Assembly: GCA_964609265.1 (NCBI GenBank)
Contig: CAZSQR010000001.1
Span: forward strand, 1 to 60,335
Direction: 5' to 3'
From: ASMP01 sp964609265
GTDB lineage: Archaea; Nanobdellota; Nanobdellia; Pacearchaeales; GW2011-AR1
Length of the DNA: 60,335 nt
Shown here: positions 16,500 through 24,799 of the stretch, in pieces
How positions within the stretch are numbered: position 1 is the first letter of the stretch
Layout: each line of letters opens with the position of its first letter
Translations under genes and position numbers: made by a program
Notes under the pieces: model-generated
What the model saw: only the letters and a program-made list of their open reading frames with translations
The model's database searches: none
What the model was told of the DNA's origin: nothing

Positions 16500-16577
16500 C
16501 ACGGAAATTTAATTCCGTGCTTTTTTAACAAGTCAGAAGGCTATCAATCCATCATTTTTCGCCGAAAAGCTTAAATA
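16500..16577 (-). promoter_or_regulatory. ftsZ promoter and leader with hairpin
   Basis: On the minus strand a TATA-like CTATTTAAGC (16568-16577) is followed by a leader of roughly 70 nt. The leader holds a 7-bp stem (arms 16500-16506 and 16513-16519) just before the GGAGG site. The hairpin could modulate ftsZ translation or mRNA stability; that is inference. Confidence 0.45.
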
Positions 16578-16741
16578 GTTGACAAACTTCCAACTGATAA
16601 CAAAGAATTCACCTATTAAATTACTCGACCCCCATCGAATAAATTAATATTATAAAAAAGTAAATATCTGTTTCTTTAAAAATATTTCTATGTTCCATTT
16701 TGTAGAGTTATCAGGTGGTAGAAATCAATAAAAAATAAAAA

Positions 16742-17407
16742 TTACTCTTTTTCCAGAATCTCTGCGCGAATTCCTTCCTCTTTGCACAGTTCACAAAATT
16801 CTTTAGCATCATCTTCACTTCCAATTATCGCGCCCCAATGAATTGGAACAGCAAGAGTAGGCTTGATAATTTTTGCAGCTTCTGCAGCTTCCTCAGCACT
16901 CATCGTAAAGCGACCGCCAACAGGAAGAAGTGCAACAAAATCTCTTCCAGGCTGTTTATATCCTGTGAGTTTCTGCATTTCTGGAATGATGTCTGTATCG
17001 CCAGCATGATAAATTACAACATCATCAGTTTTAATAACATATCCCACCCACCCTTCTTCCTGCGGATGAAAATGTTTATCTATATTATAAGCAGGGAAGG
17101 CATAAATTTTTACCTCGCCAAGGTCCAGCTCTTGTTCAGGCTCTATAATCTCAATCTTAATAGGAACATTAAATTTTGTTATCTTGCTCTGGCAGTCTGC
17201 AGACACAACAATCCTCGTACCTTCTTTGACAATCTTCCCTATATCAGGATAGCTGCAATGGTCATAATGGCTATGAGTAATGAGAATTACGTCTGCAGGC
17301 TCCAACCCGTCTTTTATTTTGTAAGGATCAATATAGATTACCTTTTTATTCTTAATCAAAAATCCTGAATGCCCAAGCCATTTAAGCTCAATGCCTTTTA
17401 TTTTCAT
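16742..17407 (-). CDS. UPF0173-type metal-dependent hydrolase (MBL fold)
   Basis: 221 residues. Metallo-beta-lactamase fold with the metal motif HSHYDH (45-50), then YHAGDT and PIHWG, as in UPF0173/UlaG-like proteins. ELKWLGHSGFLI at the start is characteristic. It probably hydrolyses a phosphodiester or lactone; the substrate is unknown. It has a TATA-like box (17428-17438) at leaderless spacing. Confidence 0.88.
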   Translation of the reverse strand: MKIKGIELKWLGHSGFLIKNKKVIYIDPYKIKDGLEPADVILITHSHYDHCSYPDIGKIVKEGTRIVVSADCQSKITKFNVPIKIEIIEPEQELDLGEVKIYAFPAYNIDKHFHPQEEGWVGYVIKTDDVVIYHAGDTDIIPEMQKLTGYKQPGRDFVALLPVGGRFTMSAEEAAEAAKIIKPTLAVPIHWGAIIGSEDDAKEFCELCKEEGIRAEILEKE

Positions 17408-17465
17408 ATAAAAGAAAAATGGCCCAGGTTTTTAAGGATTTTTATTATAAAAAATTTGATTTGAC

Positions 17466-18383
17466 TCATTTAAAAAACTTAACTTTCTTCACTTTTCCTT
17501 TTTTCTCGTCGATTTCTATCAAAACCTGAGCATCTTTCCCAAAACCAGGATTAATCACAATTGTTTTTCCAATTCTATCTTTACCTTTTCCCTCATGAAC
17601 ATGCCCCCCAATACAAACTAATGGTTGATATTTCTGGCAGAATTTTCTTGCAATATACGAACCTAAATGTTTCCCGTGAGCATAAGATTTTTTATCTTTA
17701 ACAACATCCAACTTTGTTTTATATGGAATGTTATGTGAAATAAAAATTACGGGGAATTTTCGGTTTCTTTTTTGATAGGCAGATGAAAGTTTATTGAAAA
17801 TTTTGTTTATTGATTTTTTTAAATTCTTAAATTGCTTTTTTGAGACATTTAATTTTTTTTTCTTTTTTAACAATTCCGCTCCAGAACTCAAACCATAACC
17901 AACAAAATTCAGCTGATTAAAAACATGATTTCTATACATGCAATCTTTAATATTTTTTAAATCCTTGGTCAGTTTTGGATTTAGTTTATCTCCTAAATAC
18001 CAATCATAAAATGCTTTTCTGTAATTATAATCTGATTTGTCTAAATCTTTGATTTTTGAAGGACTATAGCTCTGGTCCCAATTTCCAGCAACCATAAAAA
18101 TTGGTTTCCCAAAACTATCCAAATATTTCAAAACTTCGCTTCCTTGTTTAAGAGACTCTTGCTCATATTTTTTTAATTTTCTTTTTCCAACTTTGTTGAC
18201 AAAAAATTCATCTGCACCAAAAATAAAATCCGCATTTTTTTTCAAAATTTCAAAATATTTTTTATATAAAGGGGCAATTTTAGAATCGTCGCAAACATCT
18301 CCCACCTGAATAATACAATCAAAATCCTTAAAGTGAATTTTGGGTTTTATTCCATGCAAATCACCAACAACTAATATTTTCAT
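17466..18383 (-). CDS. Calcineurin-like metallophosphoesterase
   Basis: 305 residues with the ordered metal motifs GDLHG (7-11), GDVCDD, GNWDQ, SHN and GGHVHEG, giving the binuclear site of metallophosphoesterases. A Lys-rich central insertion (about 150-200) separates the motifs. It may act on nucleotides, nucleic acids or phosphoproteins; the sequence does not say which. A/T-rich promoter sequence lies just upstream. Confidence 0.85.
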   Translation of the reverse strand: MKILVVGDLHGIKPKIHFKDFDCIIQVGDVCDDSKIAPLYKKYFEILKKNADFIFGADEFFVNKVGKRKLKKYEQESLKQGSEVLKYLDSFGKPIFMVAGNWDQSYSPSKIKDLDKSDYNYRKAFYDWYLGDKLNPKLTKDLKNIKDCMYRNHVFNQLNFVGYGLSSGAELLKKKKKLNVSKKQFKNLKKSINKIFNKLSSAYQKRNRKFPVIFISHNIPYKTKLDVVKDKKSYAHGKHLGSYIARKFCQKYQPLVCIGGHVHEGKGKDRIGKTIVINPGFGKDAQVLIEIDEKKGKVKKVKFFK

Positions 18384-18460
18384 GATCTATTTAACAAAAT
18401 TATATTTAAAAAACATACTAAAAATAAAATAAAATAAAATAAAAAAATTAGAGATAGTTT

Positions 18461-18640
18461 TTATTCTTCACTACCTTCATCAGAGCCATCTTCGCTTTCG
18501 TTATCTTTATCTTCTTCTTTATCTGTCTCTTCTTTATTTTCGCCTTCATCACTTCTGCTACTTTCACTAGTTACATCTTCTTCATTTGTCTTGTCTTCTG
18601 GGCTCTTTTCCATTTCTTCGTTCTTTTTTTCTTCTTCCAT
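18461..18640 (-). CDS. Small highly acidic protein
   Basis: 59 residues, nearly all Glu, Asp, Lys, Ser and Asn (MEEEKKNEEMEKSPEDKTNEED...DGSDEGSEE). No fold is expected; it is probably disordered. An uninterrupted frame with a clear ATG and an A/T-rich upstream region supports a gene, but low complexity makes it uncertain. It lies 80 bp after AsnRS on the same strand. Its charge is opposite to the Lys-rich peptides elsewhere in the window. Confidence 0.45.
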   Translation of the reverse strand: MEEEKKNEEMEKSPEDKTNEEDVTSESSRSDEGENKEETDKEEDKDNESEDGSDEGSEE

Positions 18641-18720
18641 TTGAATAAATTTTGTTTAGATAAAAAAAGGTATTTTTCAGTGCTTTTAAAGATTTCTAAG
18701 CTTTTAAAGATGAAAACAAA

Positions 18721-20022
18721 TCAGGGTTCTGTTCTTGTAGCAGTTCTTGGAAAAGCGATTGCATCTTTTATCGTCGATAAACCACAAACCCATTTAATCA
18801 ATCTCTCTGTCCCAAGCCCATAGCCCCCGTGTGGAACAGCTCCGTATTTATTAATATCAAAATAATATTTATAGTCCTCAAGTTTCTCCCCTTTCGTTTT
18901 TAAAGATTTTTTAAGCTCTTCTATATTAGTGTCTCTTTCGCTTCCGCCGATTAATTCCCCGTTTGCTTCTGGTCCGAGCATATCAAAGCATCTTGCAACT
19001 TTTGGATTTTTAGAATCTCTTGGTTTATAAAAAGCCATTACAGATTTCGGATAATATGTCACAAAAACAGGAGTGTCATATAGCTCCATTAATTTCTCTT
19101 CTTCAATTGTCCTCAGGTCTTTCCCCCATTTAACTTTCATCTTTTTCTTATTCTTAAGAATCCTTAATGCCTTGTCATAAGTTATCCTGGGAAATTTCTT
19201 TTTCAAAGTCGGGACTAATTTTTTAGTATCCCTTCCCAAGATCTTCAGTTCATTTTTATTTTTTTCAAGAACTTTTTTAATGACATATTTAGTCATTTCT
19301 TCAGCGCAATCCATTAATTTATCTAGATTTGCCCAAGCGACTTCCATTTCAGTATGCCAAAATTCTGTCAAATGACGGGATGTCTTTGATTTCTCAGCCC
19401 TGAAACTTGGAGCAACACAATAAATTTTTTCCAAAGAATATATTGCAGCTTCTGCATAAGGAAGTTGCCAAGTCTGAGCAAGATACATTTTTTTCCCGAA
19501 ATAATTCATTTCAAAAAGAGTTGGTCCTTCTTCTGCCCCGCCTGGAATTATAATAGGAGACTGGAATTCATAAAATTCTTTGCTTCTAAAATATTCGTGT
19601 AAAGCTCCAATAACAGTGCTGCGAATTTTCAAAATAGATGTCATTTTTCGCGAGCGCAACCACAAATGACGCCTGTCCCCCAAAAGTTCTTCATTCAAAT
19701 CTTTATTAATTGGGAAATTATCACTTAGTCCAATAATGTTTATTTTATCTGAATCTATTTCATATCCTATTGGCGCTCTTTTATCCTTTTTTATCATCCC
19801 TTCAATCTCAACAGAAGATTCTATCCTAATTTTATCTATTTCGTTCCATTGCTTAGGGAATTTATCCCGTTTAAGAACGCACTGAATTATATCGCTGCTA
19901 TCCCTTAAAATAATAAATTTAAACTCGTTGCTTCCTCTTTCACGATAAACCCAGCCACGCACAGCCACCTTTCCTTTCCCTTTTTTCATTGCTTCTTTTA
20001 TAGAGATAAATTTATTTTTCAT
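18721..20022 (-). CDS. asnS: Asparaginyl-tRNA synthetase
   Basis: 433 residues, class II. An N-terminal OB fold binds the anticodon (VAVRGWVYRERGSNEFKFIILRD). Motif 2 region FRAEKSKTSRHLTEFWHTEMEVAW and motif 3 GGYGLGTERLIKWVCG are intact. The TEFWHTEME wording is AsnRS-like, against HRTCAVELAF in the neighbouring AspRS. It follows aspS by 1 bp. With it, Asn-tRNA is made directly, so GatDE is needed only for Gln-tRNA. Confidence 0.93.
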   Translation of the reverse strand: MKNKFISIKEAMKKGKGKVAVRGWVYRERGSNEFKFIILRDSSDIIQCVLKRDKFPKQWNEIDKIRIESSVEIEGMIKKDKRAPIGYEIDSDKINIIGLSDNFPINKDLNEELLGDRRHLWLRSRKMTSILKIRSTVIGALHEYFRSKEFYEFQSPIIIPGGAEEGPTLFEMNYFGKKMYLAQTWQLPYAEAAIYSLEKIYCVAPSFRAEKSKTSRHLTEFWHTEMEVAWANLDKLMDCAEEMTKYVIKKVLEKNKNELKILGRDTKKLVPTLKKKFPRITYDKALRILKNKKKMKVKWGKDLRTIEEEKLMELYDTPVFVTYYPKSVMAFYKPRDSKNPKVARCFDMLGPEANGELIGGSERDTNIEELKKSLKTKGEKLEDYKYYFDINKYGAVPHGGYGLGTERLIKWVCGLSTIKDAIAFPRTATRTEP

Positions 20023-20023
20023 T

Positions 20024-21328
20024 TTAAGGAGTAATTCTTTCAGTGTCTCTTGGGAACAAAACAGCTTCTCTTATATTCTGCAAATCCAATAATACCTGTG
20101 TAAATCTTTCTATACCTAAAGCAAAACCTCCGTGAGGCGGAGCTCCGTATTTGAAAAATTTAACAAACCATTCAACAGATTTCGGCGACACTCCTTTTTC
20201 CTTAACATTTTCTATTAGTTTGTTATATCTGTGTTCTCTCTGTCCGCCCGACGACATTTCTATTCCCTTGTAATACAAATCTGTGCTGCGGGCATTTTTT
20301 TCTCCTCTCTCGCAATAAACATAAAAAGGTTTTACCTTAAAAGGAAATTTATTAATAAAATAAAATTCTGCCGCAGGGTATTTTTTTTGAACATATTCCC
20401 ATAAAATTTTCTCAGATTCTGAATCTAAATCCTGGCCCTCTATATTTTTTCCTTTCTTTTTCAAAACATCATAAATTTCAGGAAATCTTAATTCAGGAAA
20501 AGGAAACTTAGGAACTTTTAGTTTAATCTCAAGTAAATTTAATTCATTTTTGCATTTGTTTATCACATTCTTAATAGCAGAAACAATCAATTCTTCCTCT
20601 ACTTTCATAACATCTTTTTCGTCTTTTATAAAAGCCAGTTCAACTGCGCAGGTCCTGTGCTCACATAAATGTTTAACAGTATGGCTTTTTTCTGCACGCC
20701 AGCTTGGACCAATATCATATAACTTTTCTACACCCCCAAGAATTGTAAGTTGTCTGTGCAACTGAGGGTCCTGACGAAGAAATGCTTTTTTATTAAAATA
20801 TTTGAGTTCAAAAACTTCTGAGCCGGATTCAGAAGCAACACCCATAAGACAAGGAGTAAAAACCTGAACAAATCCTTCTTTATTAAGATAATCCTGCATG
20901 CCTTCAATCAAAGCAGACTGAATTTTAAAAATAGCATCAACTTTCGGCTTCCTCAAATCCAAAGAACGATTGTCCAATCTCTTGCTTAAATCTGTATTCG
21001 TCGTTTTTTCATTAACATGAATTGGAAGTTTCTCTGCTTTACTAACAACATTAACATCAGAAACCTCAACTTCGAGATCATTTCTGGCAATTCCTGATTT
21101 AATATCAGCTTTTTTTACTTTTCCGTGAATTTCAACAACACTTTCAAGAGTCAGCTCTGGAATAACATTCTTCGTATTTTTTTTGTTTTTAATAATACAC
21201 TGAACAATTCCAGAGGGGTCCCTAAGAAGAACAAACTTTAGTTTTGCCAGCTCGCGAATTTCGTGAACCCATCCTTTAAGCAAAACATCCTGCCCTCTTT
21301 TTAATTCTGAAACATAAGACCTTTTCAT
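20024..21328 (-). CDS. aspS: Aspartyl-tRNA synthetase (archaeal type)
   Basis: 434 residues, the usual archaeal/eukaryal length without the bacterial GAD insertion. An N-terminal OB fold (VLLKGWVHEIRELAKLKFVLLRD) is followed by the class II core with RQDPQLHRQLTI, the motif 2 region WRAEKSHTVKHLCEHRT and motif 3 GGFALGIERFTQVLL. It sits between gatE (8 bp) and asnS (1 bp) in a tight operon. Confidence 0.95.
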   Translation of the reverse strand: MKRSYVSELKRGQDVLLKGWVHEIRELAKLKFVLLRDPSGIVQCIIKNKKNTKNVIPELTLESVVEIHGKVKKADIKSGIARNDLEVEVSDVNVVSKAEKLPIHVNEKTTNTDLSKRLDNRSLDLRKPKVDAIFKIQSALIEGMQDYLNKEGFVQVFTPCLMGVASESGSEVFELKYFNKKAFLRQDPQLHRQLTILGGVEKLYDIGPSWRAEKSHTVKHLCEHRTCAVELAFIKDEKDVMKVEEELIVSAIKNVINKCKNELNLLEIKLKVPKFPFPELRFPEIYDVLKKKGKNIEGQDLDSESEKILWEYVQKKYPAAEFYFINKFPFKVKPFYVYCERGEKNARSTDLYYKGIEMSSGGQREHRYNKLIENVKEKGVSPKSVEWFVKFFKYGAPPHGGFALGIERFTQVLLDLQNIREAVLFPRDTERITP

Positions 21329-21336
21329 GTTACACT

Positions 21337-22788
21337 TTATTCAATATACTTTTTAATAATTTCTGAAGCATCTTTTCCCGAGATTCTTCCTTTAAATTCT
21401 TTCATTACCAGCCCCATGTAAGCTTTAAGAGAAAGTCCTGGTTTTTCTTTGATAATTTTGAGTATTTTTTCTTCAACCTCATTAACGTCTTTTTTCTTAA
21501 TTTTAATTGCTTCAGATATTTTAATTCCTTGTGCAACCCTTATCATAGCTTCCTTCATTTGGTTCGCTACAAGCTGATGTTTTTTAATCGCGTTTAGAAG
21601 AGGTTCTAAAGAATTATTAAGAATATTTGAAATCCTATCAATCTCATTTCTAACTTTACCCAATTTCCTCGCCAATTCTGTTTGATAAACCAACATAGAT
21701 TTAGCTACTAAAGAGGGCTGATTCAAAACCTTAAGTAAACTTTTAAATTCCTCCACCCTATTTTGTTTAAACAAAAGCTTAATCATCTCATTGTTTAATC
21801 CCTTCTTTGTCAATTCTTCTTCAATCTCTTTCTTTAACTTAGGCATAACCTTCTTAGTTTCATTGATTAATTTTCTTGATATTTTTAATATTGGCAAATC
21901 AGTTTCAGGATACATTCTGGAAGTCCCTGGCATCGGTCTTAAAAATTTTGTAGTTCCATCTGGTAAGACATTTCTGACTTCGGATTTTCCTTCTTTAAAT
22001 ATCTTTTTTTGTCTTTTTATTTCAAGTTTAATAACTTTAATCATTATTTTTGGATTTTGAAATCCTTTAATTTCAATTCTCGGGTGTTCTTTTATAGAAA
22101 TATTCAAATCCTGCCTTATAGTTCCCAAACCTCTCTTAACACCAACACTTCTCAAAATTTCTCCAATTTTTAATGCTGTTTCTTTAACCTGTTCAGGGGT
22201 TCTAAGGTCAGGAGATGTTGTTATTTCAACCAAGGGGATACCTAATCTATCCAATCTAAAGATTGTTTTTTTATCTCCCCTTTCAATTATCCTTGCCGCA
22301 TCTTCTTCCAAATACAGCTCTTTTATTCCGACTTTACCAAAAGAAAGTTCAATAAAACCATCTCTTGCAATAAGAACAGTTCTCTGAAATCCGCTTGTAT
22401 TGCTTCCATCAACAACTGTTTTCCTCATAATCTGAGATATAGGAATTATTTTCATGTTTAACAAAAAAGCAATTTGTAAAGCAGTTTTCAAAGCTTCTCT
22501 GTTTATCTTGTGTGGCGGTTCTTCATCAAGCTCCACAAGACAATTTGTATCATAACCCTGATAGACAAATTCCCTGCCTTTTTCTACTTCATGCATTGCA
22601 GCAACATCAACTCCGCCCTCCTCCCCGGCAACAGCATGCAACTTTCTCTTAACAGTAAAATCCGGTTCACCATATCTTAAAACAGAAGGGCAATTACAAA
22701 ATAGCTTTTTACCTCCGGCATCCAGCTGCTGATGAATTTCTAATCCGCATTTTAAACCTAGCTTCTTGTAATTGATTTCTGAACCCAT
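21337..22788 (-). CDS. gatE: Glu-tRNA(Gln) amidotransferase subunit E, lacking the GAD insert
   Basis: 483 residues; archaeal GatE is usually around 600 or more. The kinase-like core is intact (LKCGLEIHQQLD, CLVELDEEPPHKIN, SNTSGFQRTVLI, TTSPDLRTPEQVKE, RQDLNISI), as is the tail domain (YMGLVMKEFKGRISGKDASEIIKKYI). The AspRS-like GAD domain usually found between the RIEIKGFQN segment and RPMPGTSRMYPETD is replaced by about 45 residues. It phosphorylates Glu-tRNA(Gln) and accepts ammonia from GatD (24800). It heads the aspS-asnS run. Confidence 0.93.
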   Translation of the reverse strand: MGSEINYKKLGLKCGLEIHQQLDAGGKKLFCNCPSVLRYGEPDFTVKRKLHAVAGEEGGVDVAAMHEVEKGREFVYQGYDTNCLVELDEEPPHKINREALKTALQIAFLLNMKIIPISQIMRKTVVDGSNTSGFQRTVLIARDGFIELSFGKVGIKELYLEEDAARIIERGDKKTIFRLDRLGIPLVEITTSPDLRTPEQVKETALKIGEILRSVGVKRGLGTIRQDLNISIKEHPRIEIKGFQNPKIMIKVIKLEIKRQKKIFKEGKSEVRNVLPDGTTKFLRPMPGTSRMYPETDLPILKISRKLINETKKVMPKLKKEIEEELTKKGLNNEMIKLLFKQNRVEEFKSLLKVLNQPSLVAKSMLVYQTELARKLGKVRNEIDRISNILNNSLEPLLNAIKKHQLVANQMKEAMIRVAQGIKISEAIKIKKKDVNEVEEKILKIIKEKPGLSLKAYMGLVMKEFKGRISGKDASEIIKKYIE

Positions 22789-22813
22789 AAGTCAGGAAAG
22801 GAAAAAGAGTTTA

Positions 22814-23587
22814 TTAAATTTTGTTTACAACTTCTTTTATTGTCTCGCTGATTTCTGTCAAAGAAATATTTTTTCTTCCACTTCTCTTCAATTCTCCATA
22901 GACTAATGAAGCAAAGTAATCAGAAGAAATTTTATATTCTCTTGGTATCTGCAAACTTAAAAGAGTTTTCTTTATTTCCTTTATTAATCCTTTCTTTGTC
23001 TGGTTAACACTTGTCTCCCAGAGTTTAGCAAACTTTTGTTTTTCATAATCTTTAACAACTACCCCCTCCCTACCATAAGAGGTATATCTGCTTTCTCCTG
23101 TTGCGAGAGTTTTAATTTGGTCTAGATTTAATCTGCCTTTAGCTAAAGTTTCTAAGAAAAATATATCCTTTACACCAAATCTCTTTTCTAAATTATCTTT
23201 AGCTTTTTTATACGAGATAAATTTTTCCTTTTCTAGATCATAAATATCAATCAAAAAAAATTTATTTACAAATTTGGAAGAGTATGGAATTGTATGATGA
23301 GACATAAACTCACCATAAACTATTAAATTTTCAGGAAGATTATAAAGGCTATAATTAGATTTAGCCCATCTGTTAAAATTTTTAAACCAATCAAATCTAA
23401 AATTTTCTTCCCTATTCAAAAAATTAGCTCTGCTACCTGTAAAAATTCTTCCCTTATAATTTCTTATTTGAGTATTCCCTCCATCTAATTTCTCATACAC
23501 CTCCAAGGAATCACTATCCAAGATATTCAGAATCTCCATTAAGTGAGGAATCTCGGGAAATTTTACAAAAGCTGGCTCTGTTTTCAT
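22814..23587 (-). CDS. RNA ligase (Rnl2-like nucleotidyltransferase)
   Basis: 257 residues. Nucleotidyltransferase motifs are in order: motif I EKLDGG with Lys33 as adenylate acceptor, YGEF (91-94), FFLIDIYD (110-117), motif IV EGVVVKDY (174-181) and motif V KFAKLW (Lys188). No OB fold follows; instead a helical C-terminal part of about 65 residues, as in Rnl2-type RNA ligases. It should join RNA 5'-phosphate to 3'-OH. Its ATG overlaps the stop of the PIN-like gene by 4 bp, and gatE follows 25 bp later. A DNA substrate is not excluded. Confidence 0.82.
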   Translation of the reverse strand: MKTEPAFVKFPEIPHLMEILNILDSDSLEVYEKLDGGNTQIRNYKGRIFTGSRANFLNREENFRFDWFKNFNRWAKSNYSLYNLPENLIVYGEFMSHHTIPYSSKFVNKFFLIDIYDLEKEKFISYKKAKDNLEKRFGVKDIFFLETLAKGRLNLDQIKTLATGESRYTSYGREGVVVKDYEKQKFAKLWETSVNQTKKGLIKEIKKTLLSLQIPREYKISSDYFASLVYGELKRSGRKNISLTEISETIKEVVNKI

Positions 23588-24246
23588 TTTCTATACCTAG
23601 TAGAGAGATTTTCTAATTTGGGATATTTATCTGAAAAATTTTCATTGATAAATCTTACTCCTTCCTTCATATGTTGGTCTGGAGAAAAGACTATAACCGG
23701 TTTAATAGAATATTTTTTTCCTTTTTCTTCTATATAACTTCCACTAATTCTGACAGCATTAACTAAGATATCTTTATCTGCTTCTGAAAAACCTTCTTCA
23801 TGTTTTTTGTGATTGCATTTACAAGATTGCTTAGATACCCAATATACATCATACCTCGCATCATCTAAGGGAATTTCTGTTCTTGTTCTTCCTAAAAAAT
23901 CTAGAGAATCATCTACAATATCCTCAATATATTTAAAAGTTTCATGACTAATTTCTGGAACATGCCCATTGATATGACAATTCATATGTGCAGTTATCTC
24001 TGAAAAAACATAAGGAGTAACAATTAAAGGAATTTTCTTTCTTATTAAAGACAAAAAGCTAGGAGTATGATAATCTTTTGGTTCTAAATTTTTATTATGA
24101 CAAAGGGTACATCTTCTACTAGACTGTTCCAAATCAATCAAAGCACCTGTATCTAATAAAATTACTGGCAGGTTCCCACTACTAATTCTCTTATAAGAAT
24201 GGATATCTTTCTCTAAATCTGATAATTCTTTTAACTTAAATTTCAT
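23584..24246 (-). CDS. PIN-like domain nuclease with Cys/His clusters
   Basis: 220 residues. The pattern is PIN-like: PVILLDTGALIDLE (Asp32), VFSEI (Glu83), EADKDIL (155-161, acidic cluster) and VIVFSPD (Asp190). Extra Cys/His (RCTLCH at 45-50, HMNCH, CKCNHKKH at 142-149) could bind zinc and are not usual for PIN toxins. It likely cuts RNA. It is translationally coupled to the RNA ligase. A TATA-like box at 24265-24276 sits 25 bp before the ATG, so it heads the operon. The fold assignment is by motif spacing only. Confidence 0.68.
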   Translation of the reverse strand: MKFKLKELSDLEKDIHSYKRISSGNLPVILLDTGALIDLEQSSRRCTLCHNKNLEPKDYHTPSFLSLIRKKIPLIVTPYVFSEITAHMNCHINGHVPEISHETFKYIEDIVDDSLDFLGRTRTEIPLDDARYDVYWVSKQSCKCNHKKHEEGFSEADKDILVNAVRISGSYIEEKGKKYSIKPVIVFSPDQHMKEGVRFINENFSDKYPKLENLSTRYRK

Positions 24247-24342
24247 ATATCTTCAACTCTTTTGAACTTTATAAATCTTCCCTCTTGTAACTCCTATTAA
24301 GTAGTTTTAATAAATACTTTTTCAACAGAGAAAAGCCAAAAA

Positions 24343-24354
24343 CATTTATAATCT
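24343..24354 (+). promoter_or_regulatory. TATA-like box for the DUF1003 gene
   Basis: CATTTATAATCT is centred 26 bp before the ATG at 24374. It forms a divergent pair with the PIN-like gene's promoter (24262-24276). Confidence 0.5.
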
Positions 24355-24373
24355 ATAAAAATTAATTAAATAC

Positions 24374-24796
24374 ATGAAAAGAGAAGAGAAAAAAGAAATA
24401 TTACGAGAAGAGGTCTTTGAAAAATTAGGCCATATAAACTTTAGACGCCCAAAAACATTTGGGCAAAAAGCAGCGGATTGGCTGACAAAATGGGCAGGTA
24501 GCTGGATATTCATTATTGGATTTCTGATTTTTATAGGACTCTGGATATATGTTAATATTTATTTTTTAATTCAGTATAAAATAGCAGAAGTATGGGACCC
24601 ATACCCATTTATTCTACTAAATCTTGTTTTGTCTTGTTTAGCTGCAATTCAAGCTCCAATAATTTTAATGAGTCAAAATAGAACAGCTCAAAGAGATAGA
24701 TTAAAAGCAGAATTTGATTACAGAATAAATAAAAAAGCGGAAAAAGAAATCAGGGAAATAAAAAATCTTTTATTAAGAAAAAAAAGAGAAAAATAA
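24374..24796 (+). CDS. DUF1003 family membrane protein
   Basis: 140 residues. The family core is visible: FGQKAADWLTKWAGSWIFIIGFLIFIGLWIYVN, then WDPYPFILLNLVLSCLAAIQAPIILMSQNRTAQRDRLKAEFDY. There are two membrane segments, with cytoplasmic basic ends. Function is unknown in the family. It is the only plus-strand gene among the minus-strand Gat and synthetase genes. Confidence 0.92.
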   Translation: MKREEKKEILREEVFEKLGHINFRRPKTFGQKAADWLTKWAGSWIFIIGFLIFIGLWIYVNIYFLIQYKIAEVWDPYPFILLNLVLSCLAAIQAPIILMSQNRTAQRDRLKAEFDYRINKKAEKEIREIKNLLLRKKREK

Positions 24797-24799
24797 GAT

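Noticed and set aside
23584..24246. PIN-like gene plus RNA ligase as a classical toxin-antitoxin pair
   Set aside because: The ligase is an enzyme with intact catalytic motifs and not a small DNA-binding antitoxin, and the PIN-like protein is longer than VapC toxins.
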